Below, piece after piece: positions 27,217-36,248 of a DNA stretch of 64,000 nucleotides. Source of the stretch: Anaerocolumna sp. MB42-C2 (GTDB lineage Bacteria; Bacillota; Clostridia; Lachnospirales; Lachnospiraceae); contig NZ_CP133190.1 in the NCBI RefSeq assembly GCF_030913705.1, positions 4,489,501 to 4,553,500 of the forward strand, written 5' to 3'. Within the stretch, counting starts at the first letter, position 1, and every line of letters starts with the position of its first letter. Below the pieces are notes generated by a model that was not told the origin of the DNA, did no database searches, and saw only the letters and a list, made by a program, of their open reading frames with translations. The translations under genes and the position numbers were made by a program.

Positions 27217-27618
27217 ATGGACAAGCAGGAAAAAAAATCAAAGAGTACTACAGTAATGCAGTTGCGGGAGGGGGTGAAGGCAGATTTTGAGGTAGTTAAC
27301 AATTGTCTAATTATTAAGTTATTGGAAGAACTGGATCATCATAATGCGATTTCCATACGGGAACAGTCGGACAAGCTGATTACCGGTAAAAATATAAAGG
27401 ATATTATATTTGATTTTACCGGATCAGAATTTATGGATAGTTCAGGCATTGGAGTTATAATGGGCCGATATAAAAAGATCATATTTACAGGGGGAAAAGT
27501 AGCAGTAACAGGAGTAAATCAGAGTGTAGATAGAATCTTTCGATTGTCCGGATTATACAAAATCATTCATAAATTCGAAACAATAGAAGATGCGGTAAAT
27601 AAATTCAACCATAATTAA
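27217..27618 (+). CDS. spoIIAA: Anti-sigma F factor antagonist SpoIIAA
   Basis: The 133-aa STAS-domain protein contains FMDSSGIGVIMGRYK, where the Ser following Asp is the residue phosphorylated by SpoIIAB. In its unphosphorylated state it binds SpoIIAB and frees sigma F in the forespore. It is a little longer than the B. subtilis protein because of a lysine-rich N-terminal extension. Gene order with spoIIAB and sigF confirms the assignment. GAGG precedes ATG 27217. No sigma-H promoter could be identified with confidence upstream. Confidence 0.93.
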   Translation: MDKQEKKSKSTTVMQLREGVKADFEVVNNCLIIKLLEELDHHNAISIREQSDKLITGKNIKDIIFDFTGSEFMDSSGIGVIMGRYKKIIFTGGKVAVTGVNQSVDRIFRLSGLYKIIHKFETIEDAVNKFNHN

Positions 27619-27681
27619 GATTAAATGAACGCGATAGACTTAAGGTCTTATTGGGAGGGCGTTCTGAGCAGGAGGATAAGT

Positions 27682-28104
27682 ATGGATTATACTAACGAAA
27701 TGTTATTGGAGATTGATAGTCAGTCACGAAATGAAAGTTTCGCAAGAATGGTTGTGGCAGGATTTGTGGCTCAACTGGATCCCACAATTGAAGAGATTGC
27801 AGATATTAAAACCGCAGTTTCAGAGGCAGTAACCAATGCAATTATTCATGGCTACAATAATGGCGGCGGCAGAGTCAAAATTTACTGCAAGATATGTAAT
27901 CATGAAGTATTTATTGAAGTACAGGATTTTGGAAAAGGCATCGAAGACATTGAAAAAGCTATGGAGCCCTTGTATACGACCAGGCCGGAATTGGAGCGCT
28001 CAGGCATGGGTTTTTCATTTATGGAAGCATTTATGGATGATCTGGAAGTAGAATCAAAATTAGGTGAGGGCACCTTAGTTAAGATGAAAAAGCTAATTCA
28101 TTAA
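27682..28104 (+). CDS. spoIIAB: Anti-sigma F factor / serine kinase SpoIIAB
   Basis: The 140-aa GHKL-type kinase matches B. subtilis SpoIIAB closely: SQSRNESFARMVVAGFVAQL, KTAVSEAVTNAIIHGY (N-box), DFGKGIEDIEKAMEPLYTT, and ERSGMGFSFMEAFMDD. It binds and inhibits sigma F and phosphorylates SpoIIAA. ATG 27682 follows GCAGGAGGAT and matches the family start, so the in-frame ATG at 27625 is rejected. Confidence 0.96.
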   Translation: MDYTNEMLLEIDSQSRNESFARMVVAGFVAQLDPTIEEIADIKTAVSEAVTNAIIHGYNNGGGRVKIYCKICNHEVFIEVQDFGKGIEDIEKAMEPLYTTRPELERSGMGFSFMEAFMDDLEVESKLGEGTLVKMKKLIH

Positions 28105-28206
28105 AAATTTATTTATATTGAATGCTCCTACAGGATAAGGAAGAATGATACCTTGGTAAAAATACTTATCCTGTTATCTCAAATCATCTAAGAAGGGAGT
28201 GAAACA

Positions 28207-28920
28207 GTGGATACTTTAGAATTGATTCGACGGTCACAGCAGGGAGATAAAGAAGCAAGAGATAAAGTTATAACAGATAATATAGGATTGGTATGGAGTA
28301 TTGTCCGTAGATTTATGTGTCGCGGACATGAACCGGAAGACTTATTTCAGATTGGATCTATCGGTTTAATTAAGGCAATTGATAAATTTGATATGTCTTA
28401 CGAAGTAAAATTTTCGACCTATGCAGTTCCAATGATCATGGGTGAAATAAAACGTTTCTTGCGGGATGATGGTGTAATTAAAGTGAGCCGGTCCATGAAA
28501 GAAACAGCAGGAAAAATTCGTATCACAAGGGAGAAATTAAGCAGTTTATATGGCAGGGAGCCAACGTTGGAAGAGATCAGCGCAGAACTTAATCTGGCCA
28601 AGGAAGAAGTTGTAATGGCTCTGGAATCCGGAGCGGAAGTGGAATCTTTATATAAAACTATTTATCAGGGTGACGGTAACGCAATTTATCTTATTGATAA
28701 ATTGGAACAAACAAATGATGAAAATGAAAATATGATTGACAGGCTTGCTTTAAGAGAAACCATAGCATCTTTAGACGAAAAAGATCAGGAATTAATCAGG
28801 CTTCGATACTTTATGAATAGAACTCAGACAGATATAGCTAAGGAACTAGGAATATCACAGGTACAAGTTTCCCGCCTAGAAAAGAAAATTTTATTAAAAA
28901 TGCGGGAAAAGATGATGTAA
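28207..28920 (+). CDS. sigF: Sporulation sigma factor F
   Basis: The 237-aa sigma-70 family protein has region 2 (EPEDLFQIGSIGLIKAIDKFD; KFSTYAVPMIMGEIKRFLRD), region 3 and a region 4 helix-turn-helix (TQTDIAKELGISQVQVSRLE). It directs the first forespore-specific transcription. It lies 102 bases after spoIIAB. The start is GTG with AGAAGGGAG upstream. Confidence 0.95.
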   Translation: MDTLELIRRSQQGDKEARDKVITDNIGLVWSIVRRFMCRGHEPEDLFQIGSIGLIKAIDKFDMSYEVKFSTYAVPMIMGEIKRFLRDDGVIKVSRSMKETAGKIRITREKLSSLYGREPTLEEISAELNLAKEEVVMALESGAEVESLYKTIYQGDGNAIYLIDKLEQTNDENENMIDRLALRETIASLDEKDQELIRLRYFMNRTQTDIAKELGISQVQVSRLEKKILLKMREKMM

Positions 28921-29024
28921 ATATTCCCAGTATATAAAAGCTATAGAATCAAATAATAATAGACAAAGAAAAGTATTTTAGTAATGTATAACAAATAAAA
29001 AAAACAGAAATAGTAAAATCAAGA

Positions 29025-29062
29025 AAAGCATCGGTATTATATTATACTGATGCTTTTTCTTT
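29025..29062 (+). terminator. Intrinsic terminator after sigF
   Basis: AAAGCATCGGTAT and ATACTGATGCTTT pair (one G-T wobble), followed by a T-rich tract. It separates the spoIIA message from the spoVA genes, although the 49-aa gene starts only 23 bases later. Confidence 0.8.
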
Positions 29063-29084
29063 CATTAGAAAAAGAGGTGATACT

Positions 29085-29234
29085 ATGATTTTTAAGCGGC
29101 GTCTATATATAGTTGCAATTGTTTTGGCAGTTTTTTTTGTTACGGTGATGGTTGCATTTATAGCTCAAAAAGATCAAACGGATGACTTTAAAGGTACTCT
29201 GGTTAGGGGTTATACCCAGGAGGCGTTTATCTGA
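29085..29234 (+). CDS. 49-aa single-span membrane protein leading the spoVA genes
   Basis: MIFKRRLYIVAIVLAVFF begins a basic start plus one membrane helix (about 7-26), followed by a short outward tail ending GYTQEAFI. GAGGTGAT precedes the ATG, and the stop is one base before the spoVAA start, whose AGGAGG ribosome site lies inside this gene. That tight coupling argues for a real, co-translated gene. It is too short for most annotation cut-offs. Function unknown; a role in the SpoVA channel is suggested only by position. Confidence 0.75.
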   Translation: MIFKRRLYIVAIVLAVFFVTVMVAFIAQKDQTDDFKGTLVRGYTQEAFI

Positions 29235-29235
29235 T

Positions 29236-29862
29236 ATGAATGATGGTTGCCTGTATATAAAAATAGATAAAAATACTATGGTTACGAACAAAACCATCTA
29301 CCTAAAGGATATTGCCAAGCTATACAGCTATGATATTAAGATGGTTAATGATTTAAAAAGTCAAGTGGTTTTTGAAACCCAGGCCACGAAAAAAACGAAT
29401 TATATATTTTCTGTTTTGAAATTAATTGAATTAATCAACAAAATATATCCGGAGGTACAGATTATCAACCTGGGTGAATCTGATTTTATAGTACATTACG
29501 ACCCGCCGAAAAAGTTCCCTAAAATATTTGAATATATAAAAGTCTCATTAGTATCACTTATGGTGTTTTTCGGAGCAGCATTTACAATAATGACTTTTAA
29601 TGAGGATGCGAATGTGAAAGAAATATTTAAAACAATATATAAATTAGTAACAGGAAATGAAACGGGCGGAAAAATACTTGAGGTTTCCTATGCAGTCGGT
29701 CTTCCGTTGGGGATTATTGTTTTTTTTAATCATTTCTCCAAATTTAAATTGGGCAATGACCCTACTCCGATGCAGGTTCAGATGCGTTTATATGAGGAAA
29801 ATCTAGATACGACATTAATTGAGAATGCGAACAGGGAGGACAAAACCATAGATGTTCTATAA
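29236..29862 (+). CDS. spoVAA: Stage V sporulation protein AA
   Basis: The 208-aa protein has an N-terminal cytoplasmic or domain region of about 95 residues (CLYIKIDKNTMV; IYLKDIAKLYSYD) followed by two membrane helices (about 103-123 and 150-172). This is the SpoVAA layout. SpoVA proteins form the forespore membrane channel for dipicolinic acid. Start ATG 29236 follows CAGGAGG; it overlaps spoVAB by 11 bases. Confidence 0.9.
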   Translation: MNDGCLYIKIDKNTMVTNKTIYLKDIAKLYSYDIKMVNDLKSQVVFETQATKKTNYIFSVLKLIELINKIYPEVQIINLGESDFIVHYDPPKKFPKIFEYIKVSLVSLMVFFGAAFTIMTFNEDANVKEIFKTIYKLVTGNETGGKILEVSYAVGLPLGIIVFFNHFSKFKLGNDPTPMQVQMRLYEENLDTTLIENANREDKTIDVL

Positions 29863-30268
29863 ATATCCCCTATTAATTTTCATAGGAGTTACGGCAGGTA
29901 TTGTCGTATCGGCAGGTATTTTTACATTTATAACGCTTATTGGTGTTTTAACAAGATTAGCAGTTCGGACAAATACGGCGAATCGAATTTCTCTCTACGA
30001 AGATCTTGTTGTCTTAGGAGCAGGAATAGGTAATATGGTATTACTCTTTAAAATCAATCTTCCAATCGGTATGGTCGGATTAATTATGTTTGGTTTGTTT
30101 TCAGGCGGTTTTGTAGGGTGCCTTGCGGTGGCTTTAGAGGAAGTACTTCAAGTATTTCCGGTATTGACTTACAGAATTAAATTAAAATTTGGAATTCCAA
30201 TCATAGTTTTATGTTTAGCAATCGGAAAAGGACTCGGTGCGTTTTATCAACTGTTTTTTAGTGATTAA
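29852..30268 (+). CDS. spoVAB: Stage V sporulation protein AB
   Basis: The 138-aa hydrophobic protein has four predicted membrane helices and the conserved segment YEDLVVLGAGIGNMVLLF and GGFVGCLAVALEEVLQVFPVL. It accompanies SpoVAA in dipicolinate transport. It overlaps the end of spoVAA and so is translationally coupled. Confidence 0.9.
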   Translation: MFYKYPLLIFIGVTAGIVVSAGIFTFITLIGVLTRLAVRTNTANRISLYEDLVVLGAGIGNMVLLFKINLPIGMVGLIMFGLFSGGFVGCLAVALEEVLQVFPVLTYRIKLKFGIPIIVLCLAIGKGLGAFYQLFFSD

Positions 30269-30354
30269 TAATAGTCTCGCAGGGAACATGTAAGCCAAAA
30301 GCCTCGGATACGAGGAATGGGTATTAATATAAAAAAGTAAGGAGTTGAGTGAAT

Positions 30355-30861
30355 ATGCCAAATGATAAAAAAAAGGTAACTGCATCAGATGTGGTTATTG
30401 AAAAAGATAAAAATAAAAAAGAGCAGATGTACAATAAATATGTAAAAGATATGACTCCGAAACATAATTTATTTGCAAATATATGCAAAGCATTCCTGGT
30501 GGGAGGAATCATATGTACAATTGGTCAGGGTTTAACGAATTTGTATAAGTCGTGGGGGGCAGGAGAAGAGTTAGCCGCCTCTTATACTTCTTTAACATTG
30601 GTATTTTTAGCGGTTTTACTTACAGGTCTTAACATTTATCCCAAATTAGCAAAGTTTGCAGGTGCGGGAAGTGTAGTGCCTATAACCGGATTTGCGAATT
30701 CTGTTGCAGCACCGGCTGTGGAATATAAGAAAGAAGGCCAGGTATTTGGTATTGGATGCAAAATATTTACAATTGCAGGACCAGTTATATTATACGGTAT
30801 TTTTTCCTCCTGGGTACTTGGTGTAATTTATTATATTCTAATGGAATTAGGTGTTGTTTAG
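30355..30861 (+). CDS. spoVAC: Stage V sporulation protein AC
   Basis: The 168-aa membrane protein contains AFLVGGIICTIGQGL, KFAGAGSVVPITGFANSVA and the C-terminal helix pair typical of SpoVAC. In B. subtilis this protein acts as a mechanosensitive channel component. ATG 30355 lies ten bases after AAGGAG; GTG 30349 is in frame but too close. A degenerate copy of the leader motif seen before spoVAD lies at about 30303-30330. Confidence 0.93.
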   Translation: MPNDKKKVTASDVVIEKDKNKKEQMYNKYVKDMTPKHNLFANICKAFLVGGIICTIGQGLTNLYKSWGAGEELAASYTSLTLVFLAVLLTGLNIYPKLAKFAGAGSVVPITGFANSVAAPAVEYKKEGQVFGIGCKIFTIAGPVILYGIFSSWVLGVIYYILMELGVV

Positions 30862-30897
30862 AATATCAATTAACATTTGCGGCCGATAAACGGTTAT

Positions 30898-30933
30898 GTT
30901 GCAGGTTGTGAGAAAGGCATGGTTATTAGTATG
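30898..30933 (+). promoter_or_regulatory. Shared leader motif before spoVAD
   Basis: GCAGGTTGTGAGAAAGGC then ATGG, two variable bases, ATTAGTATG, ending on the start codon. The same motif ends on the start codon of the epimerase gene at 59627. No ordinary ribosome site at normal spacing exists in either leader, so this motif probably substitutes for one. Confidence 0.6.
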
Positions 30934-32004
30934 ACGGATCAAAATAATAATGAAATAACTAAAATGGTAGGTAAGCAAAGTATCTTATTTGCTAATGCAC
31001 CTTATATCCTATCCGGATCATCCATTACAGGGAAAAAAGAGGGAGAAGGACCGTTAGGCAGCTTTTTTGATCAGATTGAGGAAGACCCTATGTGCGGCGG
31101 AACTACCTGGGAAGATGCGGAAAGCCGTTTTATGAAAAAGGCTGCGGAACTGGCAATTGAAAAAGCCGGGTTAAAAAGTGAGGATATCAGATTCTTAGTG
31201 GGAGGTGACCTGTTAGGCCAATTAATAGCCACTTCATTTGGTATTGTAGATTTGAATATACCAATATTTGGTATTTATGGAGCCTGTTCTACAATGGGTG
31301 AATCCATGGCACTGGGAGCAATGATTATAGACGGGGGTTATGCTGATAAAGTAGTAGCACTGACTTCCAGCCATTTTGCCGGAGCAGAAAAACAATTCCG
31401 TTTCCCTTTGGCATATGGCAATCAAAGGCCATTATCAGCCTCCTGGACGGTAACAGGCAGTGGAGCAGTAGTGATAGGTTCAAAGAAACCGGATGCTAAA
31501 ACGAATCAAAATGATTCAAAAAATAATGGACTAATAAGAATAAAAGGGATAACGGTTGGTAAAATAGTGGATTACGGATTAAAAGATTCTATGAATATGG
31601 GTGCCTGTATGGCTCCTGCAGCTTATAGTACGATTTCACAGAATTTAAAAGATTTTAATATATTACCCAACTATTATGATAAAATTATTACCGGTGATTT
31701 AGGATATGTAGGAAAAGATATTTTAATTGATTTATTAAAGCAGGATGGATTTGATATAAGATCAAATCATATGGATTGTGGAATTGAAATCTTTGATAAG
31801 AATACCCAGGATACACATGCCGGCGGAAGCGGTTGTGCATGCAGTGCCATAACATTAACAGGTTATATCTTCCAGAAACTGAGACGTCACGAATGGACAA
31901 GAGTTTTGTTCGTTCCAACCGGAGCATTATTATCTCAGGTTAGTTATAACGAAGGAAATTCCGTACCCGGAATTGCTCATGGAGTTGTTATAGAAGTAAG
32001 TTAA
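30931..32004 (+). CDS. spoVAD: Stage V sporulation protein AD
   Basis: The 357-aa thiolase-fold protein matches SpoVAD: LVGGDLLGQ, YGACSTMGESMALGAMIIDGG, SSHFAGAEKQFRFPL, TGSGAVVIGS, and AGGSGCACSAI. It binds dipicolinic acid during uptake into the forespore. ATG 30931 is chosen by comparison with the family start; upstream in-frame codons (including ATG 30919) belong to the leader motif. Confidence 0.94.
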   Translation: MTDQNNNEITKMVGKQSILFANAPYILSGSSITGKKEGEGPLGSFFDQIEEDPMCGGTTWEDAESRFMKKAAELAIEKAGLKSEDIRFLVGGDLLGQLIATSFGIVDLNIPIFGIYGACSTMGESMALGAMIIDGGYADKVVALTSSHFAGAEKQFRFPLAYGNQRPLSASWTVTGSGAVVIGSKKPDAKTNQNDSKNNGLIRIKGITVGKIVDYGLKDSMNMGACMAPAAYSTISQNLKDFNILPNYYDKIITGDLGYVGKDILIDLLKQDGFDIRSNHMDCGIEIFDKNTQDTHAGGSGCACSAITLTGYIFQKLRRHEWTRVLFVPTGALLSQVSYNEGNSVPGIAHGVVIEVS

Positions 32005-32026
32005 CAAGGACATTTATTATATTACT

Positions 32027-32132
32027 TGATTAGGGTGTCAAATATAGTGTTTGAGGGAAAGGCAGCTAAATTGAATATATATACGCTGGTATTCATACGA
32101 AACGCAAAATTGACCTTTTGACATCCTGATCA
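32027..32132 (+). repeat. Repeat family 2, copy 2
   Basis: Ends TGATTAGGGTGTCAAA and TTTTGACATCCTGATCA are inverted repeats matching the ends of the 18030 element (GTGTCAAA core). The interior is different in length and mostly diverged, although CGCAAAATTGAC recalls the inner arm of copy 1. It lies inside the spoVA operon between spoVAD and spoVAE, so the transcript would carry its hairpin. Confidence 0.65.
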
Positions 32133-32164
32133 TTACCTATAATAAAGCCGGATTGGAGAAGCAT

Positions 32165-32521
32165 ATGGATTATTTAAAAGCATTTTTAGTTGGAGGTGCA
32201 ATCTGCGCCGTTGTACAGATTTTAATGGATAGTACGAAACTTATGCCGGGCAGAATCATGGTTATACTGGTGTGCCTGGGAGCAGTGTTAGGAGCAGTCG
32301 GTATATATGAGCCATTTGCAAAGTGGGCAGGAGCAGGAGCCAGTGTTCCTCTTAGCGGTTTTGGAAATTTATTATTTAAAGGTATTAAAAAGTCGTTAAC
32401 CGAAGAAGGTTTCATCGGTTTGTTTAAAGGAGGTTTTACTGCTTCGGCAGTAGGAATTTCGGCAGCATTAATTTTTTCCTATATTGCTTCCTGGATCTTT
32501 GATCCGAAGTTAAAGGATTAA
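32165..32521 (+). CDS. spoVAE: Stage V sporulation protein AE
   Basis: The 118-aa membrane protein has KAFLVGGAICAVVQILMD, FAKWAGAGASVPLSGFGN and the C-terminal FKGGFTASAVGISAALIFSY, which is the short SpoVAE form, paralogous to SpoVAC. TTGGAGAAG precedes ATG 32165. It completes the dipicolinate channel set. Confidence 0.93.
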   Translation: MDYLKAFLVGGAICAVVQILMDSTKLMPGRIMVILVCLGAVLGAVGIYEPFAKWAGAGASVPLSGFGNLLFKGIKKSLTEEGFIGLFKGGFTASAVGISAALIFSYIASWIFDPKLKD

Positions 32522-32694
32522 AACCAATACAACTTTGTATAGAGTTTGATATATTTCAAGCATCTTATATACCTTAATTTGATTTTAAATTTAAATGATA
32601 ATTTCTAATATCAATTAGGATGTAAACATTAATATTTCTCTGATTAAACCCAAAGTACAAGGTATATAAATGCTTTTAATATAGATGAAACATC

Positions 32695-32766
32695 AAGAAA
32701 AGCCGGTTCCAAAACTGTAAGTTAATGTATGACAATAACTTATGGTTTTGAAACCGGCTTTTCTTA
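32695..32766. terminator. Bidirectional terminator between spoVAE and the PBP gene
   Basis: AGAAAAGCCGGTTCCAAAAC pairs with GTTTTGAAACCGGCTTTTCT (one mismatch), with As before and Ts after, serving both convergent genes. Confidence 0.85.
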
Positions 32767-32772
32767 TTATCT

Positions 32773-35535
32773 TTATTGACCGTAGTCGTAATAGAATTCT
32801 ACATCTGTTTCATCAGTATTTATCTCGGTACCATCATTTGTGGACGTATCTTCCCCACTATTGCTGCCATTATCGGTATTACCGTTATTGCCATTACTGC
32901 CGTTATCAGCACCATTGTCATATGGTGGAACGGTTGGAGCGATACCGCCGGGATTATTATTTCCTGGTGGAAATGGAGTATTAGTAGGTTTATTTTGTGT
33001 TTTTGAATTGTGTTTGGTACATTTTTGGGTCGGCAAGATATATGGTGTATCTTTTGTCGGACTTTTCTCATCTTTTATAAGGAAAACTTTTTCTTCCAGG
33101 GAGGATTTAGGACAATACTCACCTGCAAGCTGTTTGGAATCTTTACATATCGTAACCTTAACATGAATATCACATTTTTCAGTAGGAACCGTACCTCTTG
33201 CGAAATACTCCGTTTTAACAGTGGAGCCGCCGATGTATTTATCACATAAACCATCCACCGCAAGTTTCCCGCTTTTTGTGCAGATATCCGCTGATACAAT
33301 GGAGTCCGGTTTAGTAAAAGGTTTGGATTCCAGTTTATATTCTTCGTGAATCCGCTGCATGATATCTCGCCATATGATTTTTTGATAACTTTTATTTGTC
33401 TGGGTTTTGTTATTATCATAGCCGGACCATATAGTTGCAGTATAATAAGGAGTATATCCGGCAAACCAGAGGTCATTATCATCGGAAGTTGTACCTGTTT
33501 TACCGGCTATCGGCATGCTGATTTCATTAAAATTAGCGGAAGAACCGGTGCCTTTTTTAACAACGTCCTCCATTGCACTTGTTAATAGAAATGATGTTGA
33601 TTCTTTCATAACCTGACGGCCGGTAGGTTTATTTTTCAGCAGGACTTTGTTATCATGATCCAGAATTTTGGTGTAAAAACTTGGTTTGGTATAATAACCG
33701 CTGTTTGCAATGGCTGCAAATGCCGCAGTTAATTCCAGATTGCTTACACCGTCTGTAATACCACCAAGTGCCATGGATAAGTTAATATCGGAATAAACCT
33801 TTCCGCTATCCGATGTTCTACTGTCAACCAAGGTAGTAAAACCTAATTTAGTTAAGTAATCAAAACCAATTTGAGGAGTCACCTGTTGTAGTGTTTTTAC
33901 CGTGACAATATTCATGGAGTTGGTAATTGCCTGCCTTAAGGTAGTAAAACCCTCATAAGTTTCTCCGTTCCAGTTACTTACATATTTATCTGAATCCGGA
34001 TATTTAAACGGAGCATCATCTATTACAGAAGCTAAAGTCATTCCCGCGGAATCCAGTGCAGGCAGGTAGGTAGACAACACTTTGAACGTGGAGCCTGGCT
34101 GTCTCCAAGTATTTGTTGCTCTGTTTAAAGTCCTGTTACCGGTTTTTTCGCCTCTACCGCCAACTAAAGCTACGACTTGTCCGTTATTCTGATCCATAAT
34201 AACCATGGAAGACTGGGGCTGTATAATTAAACTTGTATTTTCACCCAGAATAATATCTCCGTCTTCTACCATAGCTTTTTTAAATTCTTTAACCTTTTTT
34301 TGGGCATCTTTCTTACTGCTGAAATAAGTTGAGAAAGAAGAACTTTTTTTAAAATAATCTACTAAGTCATTGGTATGATAGTGAATTGTGGTTCCATCTT
34401 TCTTTTGAATAGATAAAGCATATGTCAACTCCCAAAAAGAATCCTTTCCGATTTCGGGGAAATAATCTTTGTTGGAATAAACATCATCTACAATACCCTG
34501 TATCTTCGAGTCCAAGGTTGTGTATATACTTAATCCACCGGTATAAAGCGCATTGCTGGCCTGAGTATACGTATACCCTTTCTCCTGTTGTAAATCTTCA
34601 ATGACCTGTTCGATTAATTCATCCACAAAATAACTGTAGTAAGATGTTGTACCCTGTTCTTCATTAATACTTTGTATTCTGGAATAGACGTCATCATTCA
34701 CTGCTTCCTGATATTCTTCTTCCGTACATAGGCCTTGATTCTTCATATTCTCAAGAACTTTTGCCCGCCTGGCGGCATTATTATCCGGATGTGTAATAGG
34801 ATTCATATTAGTTGGTGACTGTGCAATAGAAGCAATAACAGCTGCTTCCGATAGGGTTAAGTCAGCTACATCTTTGTTAAAATACCTTTTAGATGCGGTT
34901 TGTACTCCATAGGTTCCTGCGCCCAGATTAATATTATTGAGATAATATTCCAATATGGATTTTTTATCCAGACGATCTTCTAATTGAACAGCCAAATACC
35001 ATTCTTGAACTTTACGGATAAAACGATCGGTAAAATTATCTTCCGCACCGCCGTTAAATACCTGGTTTTTAATCAACTGTTGAGTAACTGTACTGGCACC
35101 TTCATCAAAATCACCCTTGCTTAAACCAACAAAGAAAGCTCTGAAGATACCTTTTATATCGATACCGTTATGCTCGTAAAAACGTTCATCTTCAATACTG
35201 ATAACACAGTTCTGAAGAACTTTCGGTATTTCATCTATTGTAACATATACTCGGTTGGCTTCCGCACCGGCTAAAGTCTCGATTATATTGCCATCTTTGT
35301 CATATATATTAGTAGTGAAACCGGTAGGTATAACATTAATCTGATCTATACTAGGTGCACTGTCAGCAAGTCCTTTTAAAACTCCAAACCCGGCAAATGA
35401 TCCGATAACAGCTATAAATACAATTCCAATCAGGAATATTCTAAAAACAGATACCCCGGCTTTAGAGGCAATTTTTCTGGAAGTAGATTTTATCTGCTGT
35501 TGTTTTTTTGCAGTCCCTTTTTTGCTAAAGTCCAT
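32773..35535 (-). CDS. Class A penicillin-binding protein 1A (transglycosylase/transpeptidase)
   Basis: The 920-aa protein has a basic cytoplasmic start, one membrane helix (about 28-50), a GT51 transglycosylase domain (EDERFYEHNGIDIKG near 114; EGASTVTQQLIKN), and a transpeptidase domain with SxxK in PGSTFKVLS (Ser near 482), SxN as SMN, and KTG in AGKTGTT (near 678). It polymerises and cross-links peptidoglycan outside the membrane. After the catalytic domain a cysteine-containing segment is followed by a Pro/Asn/Gly/Asp-rich tail of about 100 residues, probably disordered. AAAGGAGG precedes the start; TATAAT on the minus strand at 35564-35559 is a likely -10. Confidence 0.95.
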   Translation of the reverse strand: MDFSKKGTAKKQQQIKSTSRKIASKAGVSVFRIFLIGIVFIAVIGSFAGFGVLKGLADSAPSIDQINVIPTGFTTNIYDKDGNIIETLAGAEANRVYVTIDEIPKVLQNCVISIEDERFYEHNGIDIKGIFRAFFVGLSKGDFDEGASTVTQQLIKNQVFNGGAEDNFTDRFIRKVQEWYLAVQLEDRLDKKSILEYYLNNINLGAGTYGVQTASKRYFNKDVADLTLSEAAVIASIAQSPTNMNPITHPDNNAARRAKVLENMKNQGLCTEEEYQEAVNDDVYSRIQSINEEQGTTSYYSYFVDELIEQVIEDLQQEKGYTYTQASNALYTGGLSIYTTLDSKIQGIVDDVYSNKDYFPEIGKDSFWELTYALSIQKKDGTTIHYHTNDLVDYFKKSSSFSTYFSSKKDAQKKVKEFKKAMVEDGDIILGENTSLIIQPQSSMVIMDQNNGQVVALVGGRGEKTGNRTLNRATNTWRQPGSTFKVLSTYLPALDSAGMTLASVIDDAPFKYPDSDKYVSNWNGETYEGFTTLRQAITNSMNIVTVKTLQQVTPQIGFDYLTKLGFTTLVDSRTSDSGKVYSDINLSMALGGITDGVSNLELTAAFAAIANSGYYTKPSFYTKILDHDNKVLLKNKPTGRQVMKESTSFLLTSAMEDVVKKGTGSSANFNEISMPIAGKTGTTSDDNDLWFAGYTPYYTATIWSGYDNNKTQTNKSYQKIIWRDIMQRIHEEYKLESKPFTKPDSIVSADICTKSGKLAVDGLCDKYIGGSTVKTEYFARGTVPTEKCDIHVKVTICKDSKQLAGEYCPKSSLEEKVFLIKDEKSPTKDTPYILPTQKCTKHNSKTQNKPTNTPFPPGNNNPGGIAPTVPPYDNGADNGSNGNNGNTDNGSNSGEDTSTNDGTEINTDETDVEFYYDYGQ

Positions 35536-35566
35536 AATAAACCTCCTTTTATCCTAACATTATACC

Positions 35567-35895
35567 AAATTGTTACTACAAAATAAAGAAAATTTTATAT
35601 GTGAAGGAATGTATAACTGATTACATAAGTATTTTTTCATAAGGCAACAAAATGTTGCCATGTAAAAATGTAGGTAATTGTCATAATATTCACATTTCCG
35701 AAGATAAAAATGGGAAAATTTAAACTATTTTTTACTTATCGTGAGAAAAATACGTTATATGTCGAAATGTAGAACATTATGCCGAGCTATTCTGCTTTTA
35801 TTCGTTTAATAACAAATATATAATGTAATTAGATTTAAACCTACTGTAAGAAAAATGCTTTAAAAAATTTACTGGATGGATTATAGGGAGGGGCA
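35567..35895. other. Gene-free stretch with one palindrome
   Basis: Between the divergent PBP and DUF6514 genes. GGCAACA AAA TGTTGCC at 35643-35659 is a perfect 7-bp hairpin or operator-like palindrome. I see no coding frame and no repeat-family copy. Confidence 0.4.
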
Positions 35896-36186
35896 ATGAG
35901 AAAACTTTATTTAGAGGGTACTAAAACAATGATAATGGAAGATAATAAGGAGGTACAATTAGATTATTATCTGGTAGAGGATTATAAAGATCGTGGACGA
36001 GATATAAGTTTGTATGGAATAAAAATAGTGAAGCATTTGGAAGATTGTCTGGAAACAGAGTATACGGATCCCATTTCCTACTCTAAGGATATCGTAAAAG
36101 AAATGGTACATAAATTATGGGATAATGGGGTTACATTAGTATCAATGCTTGAAATAGTTGATGATTTGGTTAGCGATTATATATAA
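35896..36186 (+). CDS. DUF6514 family protein
   Basis: The 96-aa protein (QLDYYLVEDYKDRGRDISLYGIKIVK, then VKEMVHKLWDNGVTLVSMLEIVDDLVSDYI) matches the DUF6514 pattern as I know it from Clostridia. It is soluble, mixed alpha/beta, and of unknown function. GGGAGGGGC lies directly before the ATG. A terminator follows at 36249. Confidence 0.75.
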   Translation: MRKLYLEGTKTMIMEDNKEVQLDYYLVEDYKDRGRDISLYGIKIVKHLEDCLETEYTDPISYSKDIVKEMVHKLWDNGVTLVSMLEIVDDLVSDYI

Positions 36187-36248
36187 GCTTAAAATAAAGC
36201 ATATTTATTACATAGTAGGTTATAATAATGGAAGAAATATATAAAAAG

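Noticed and set aside
32742..33249. Several open frames opposite the end of the PBP gene
   Set aside because: They are the complement of the low-complexity Asn/Gly/Asp tail of the PBP and have no start signals.
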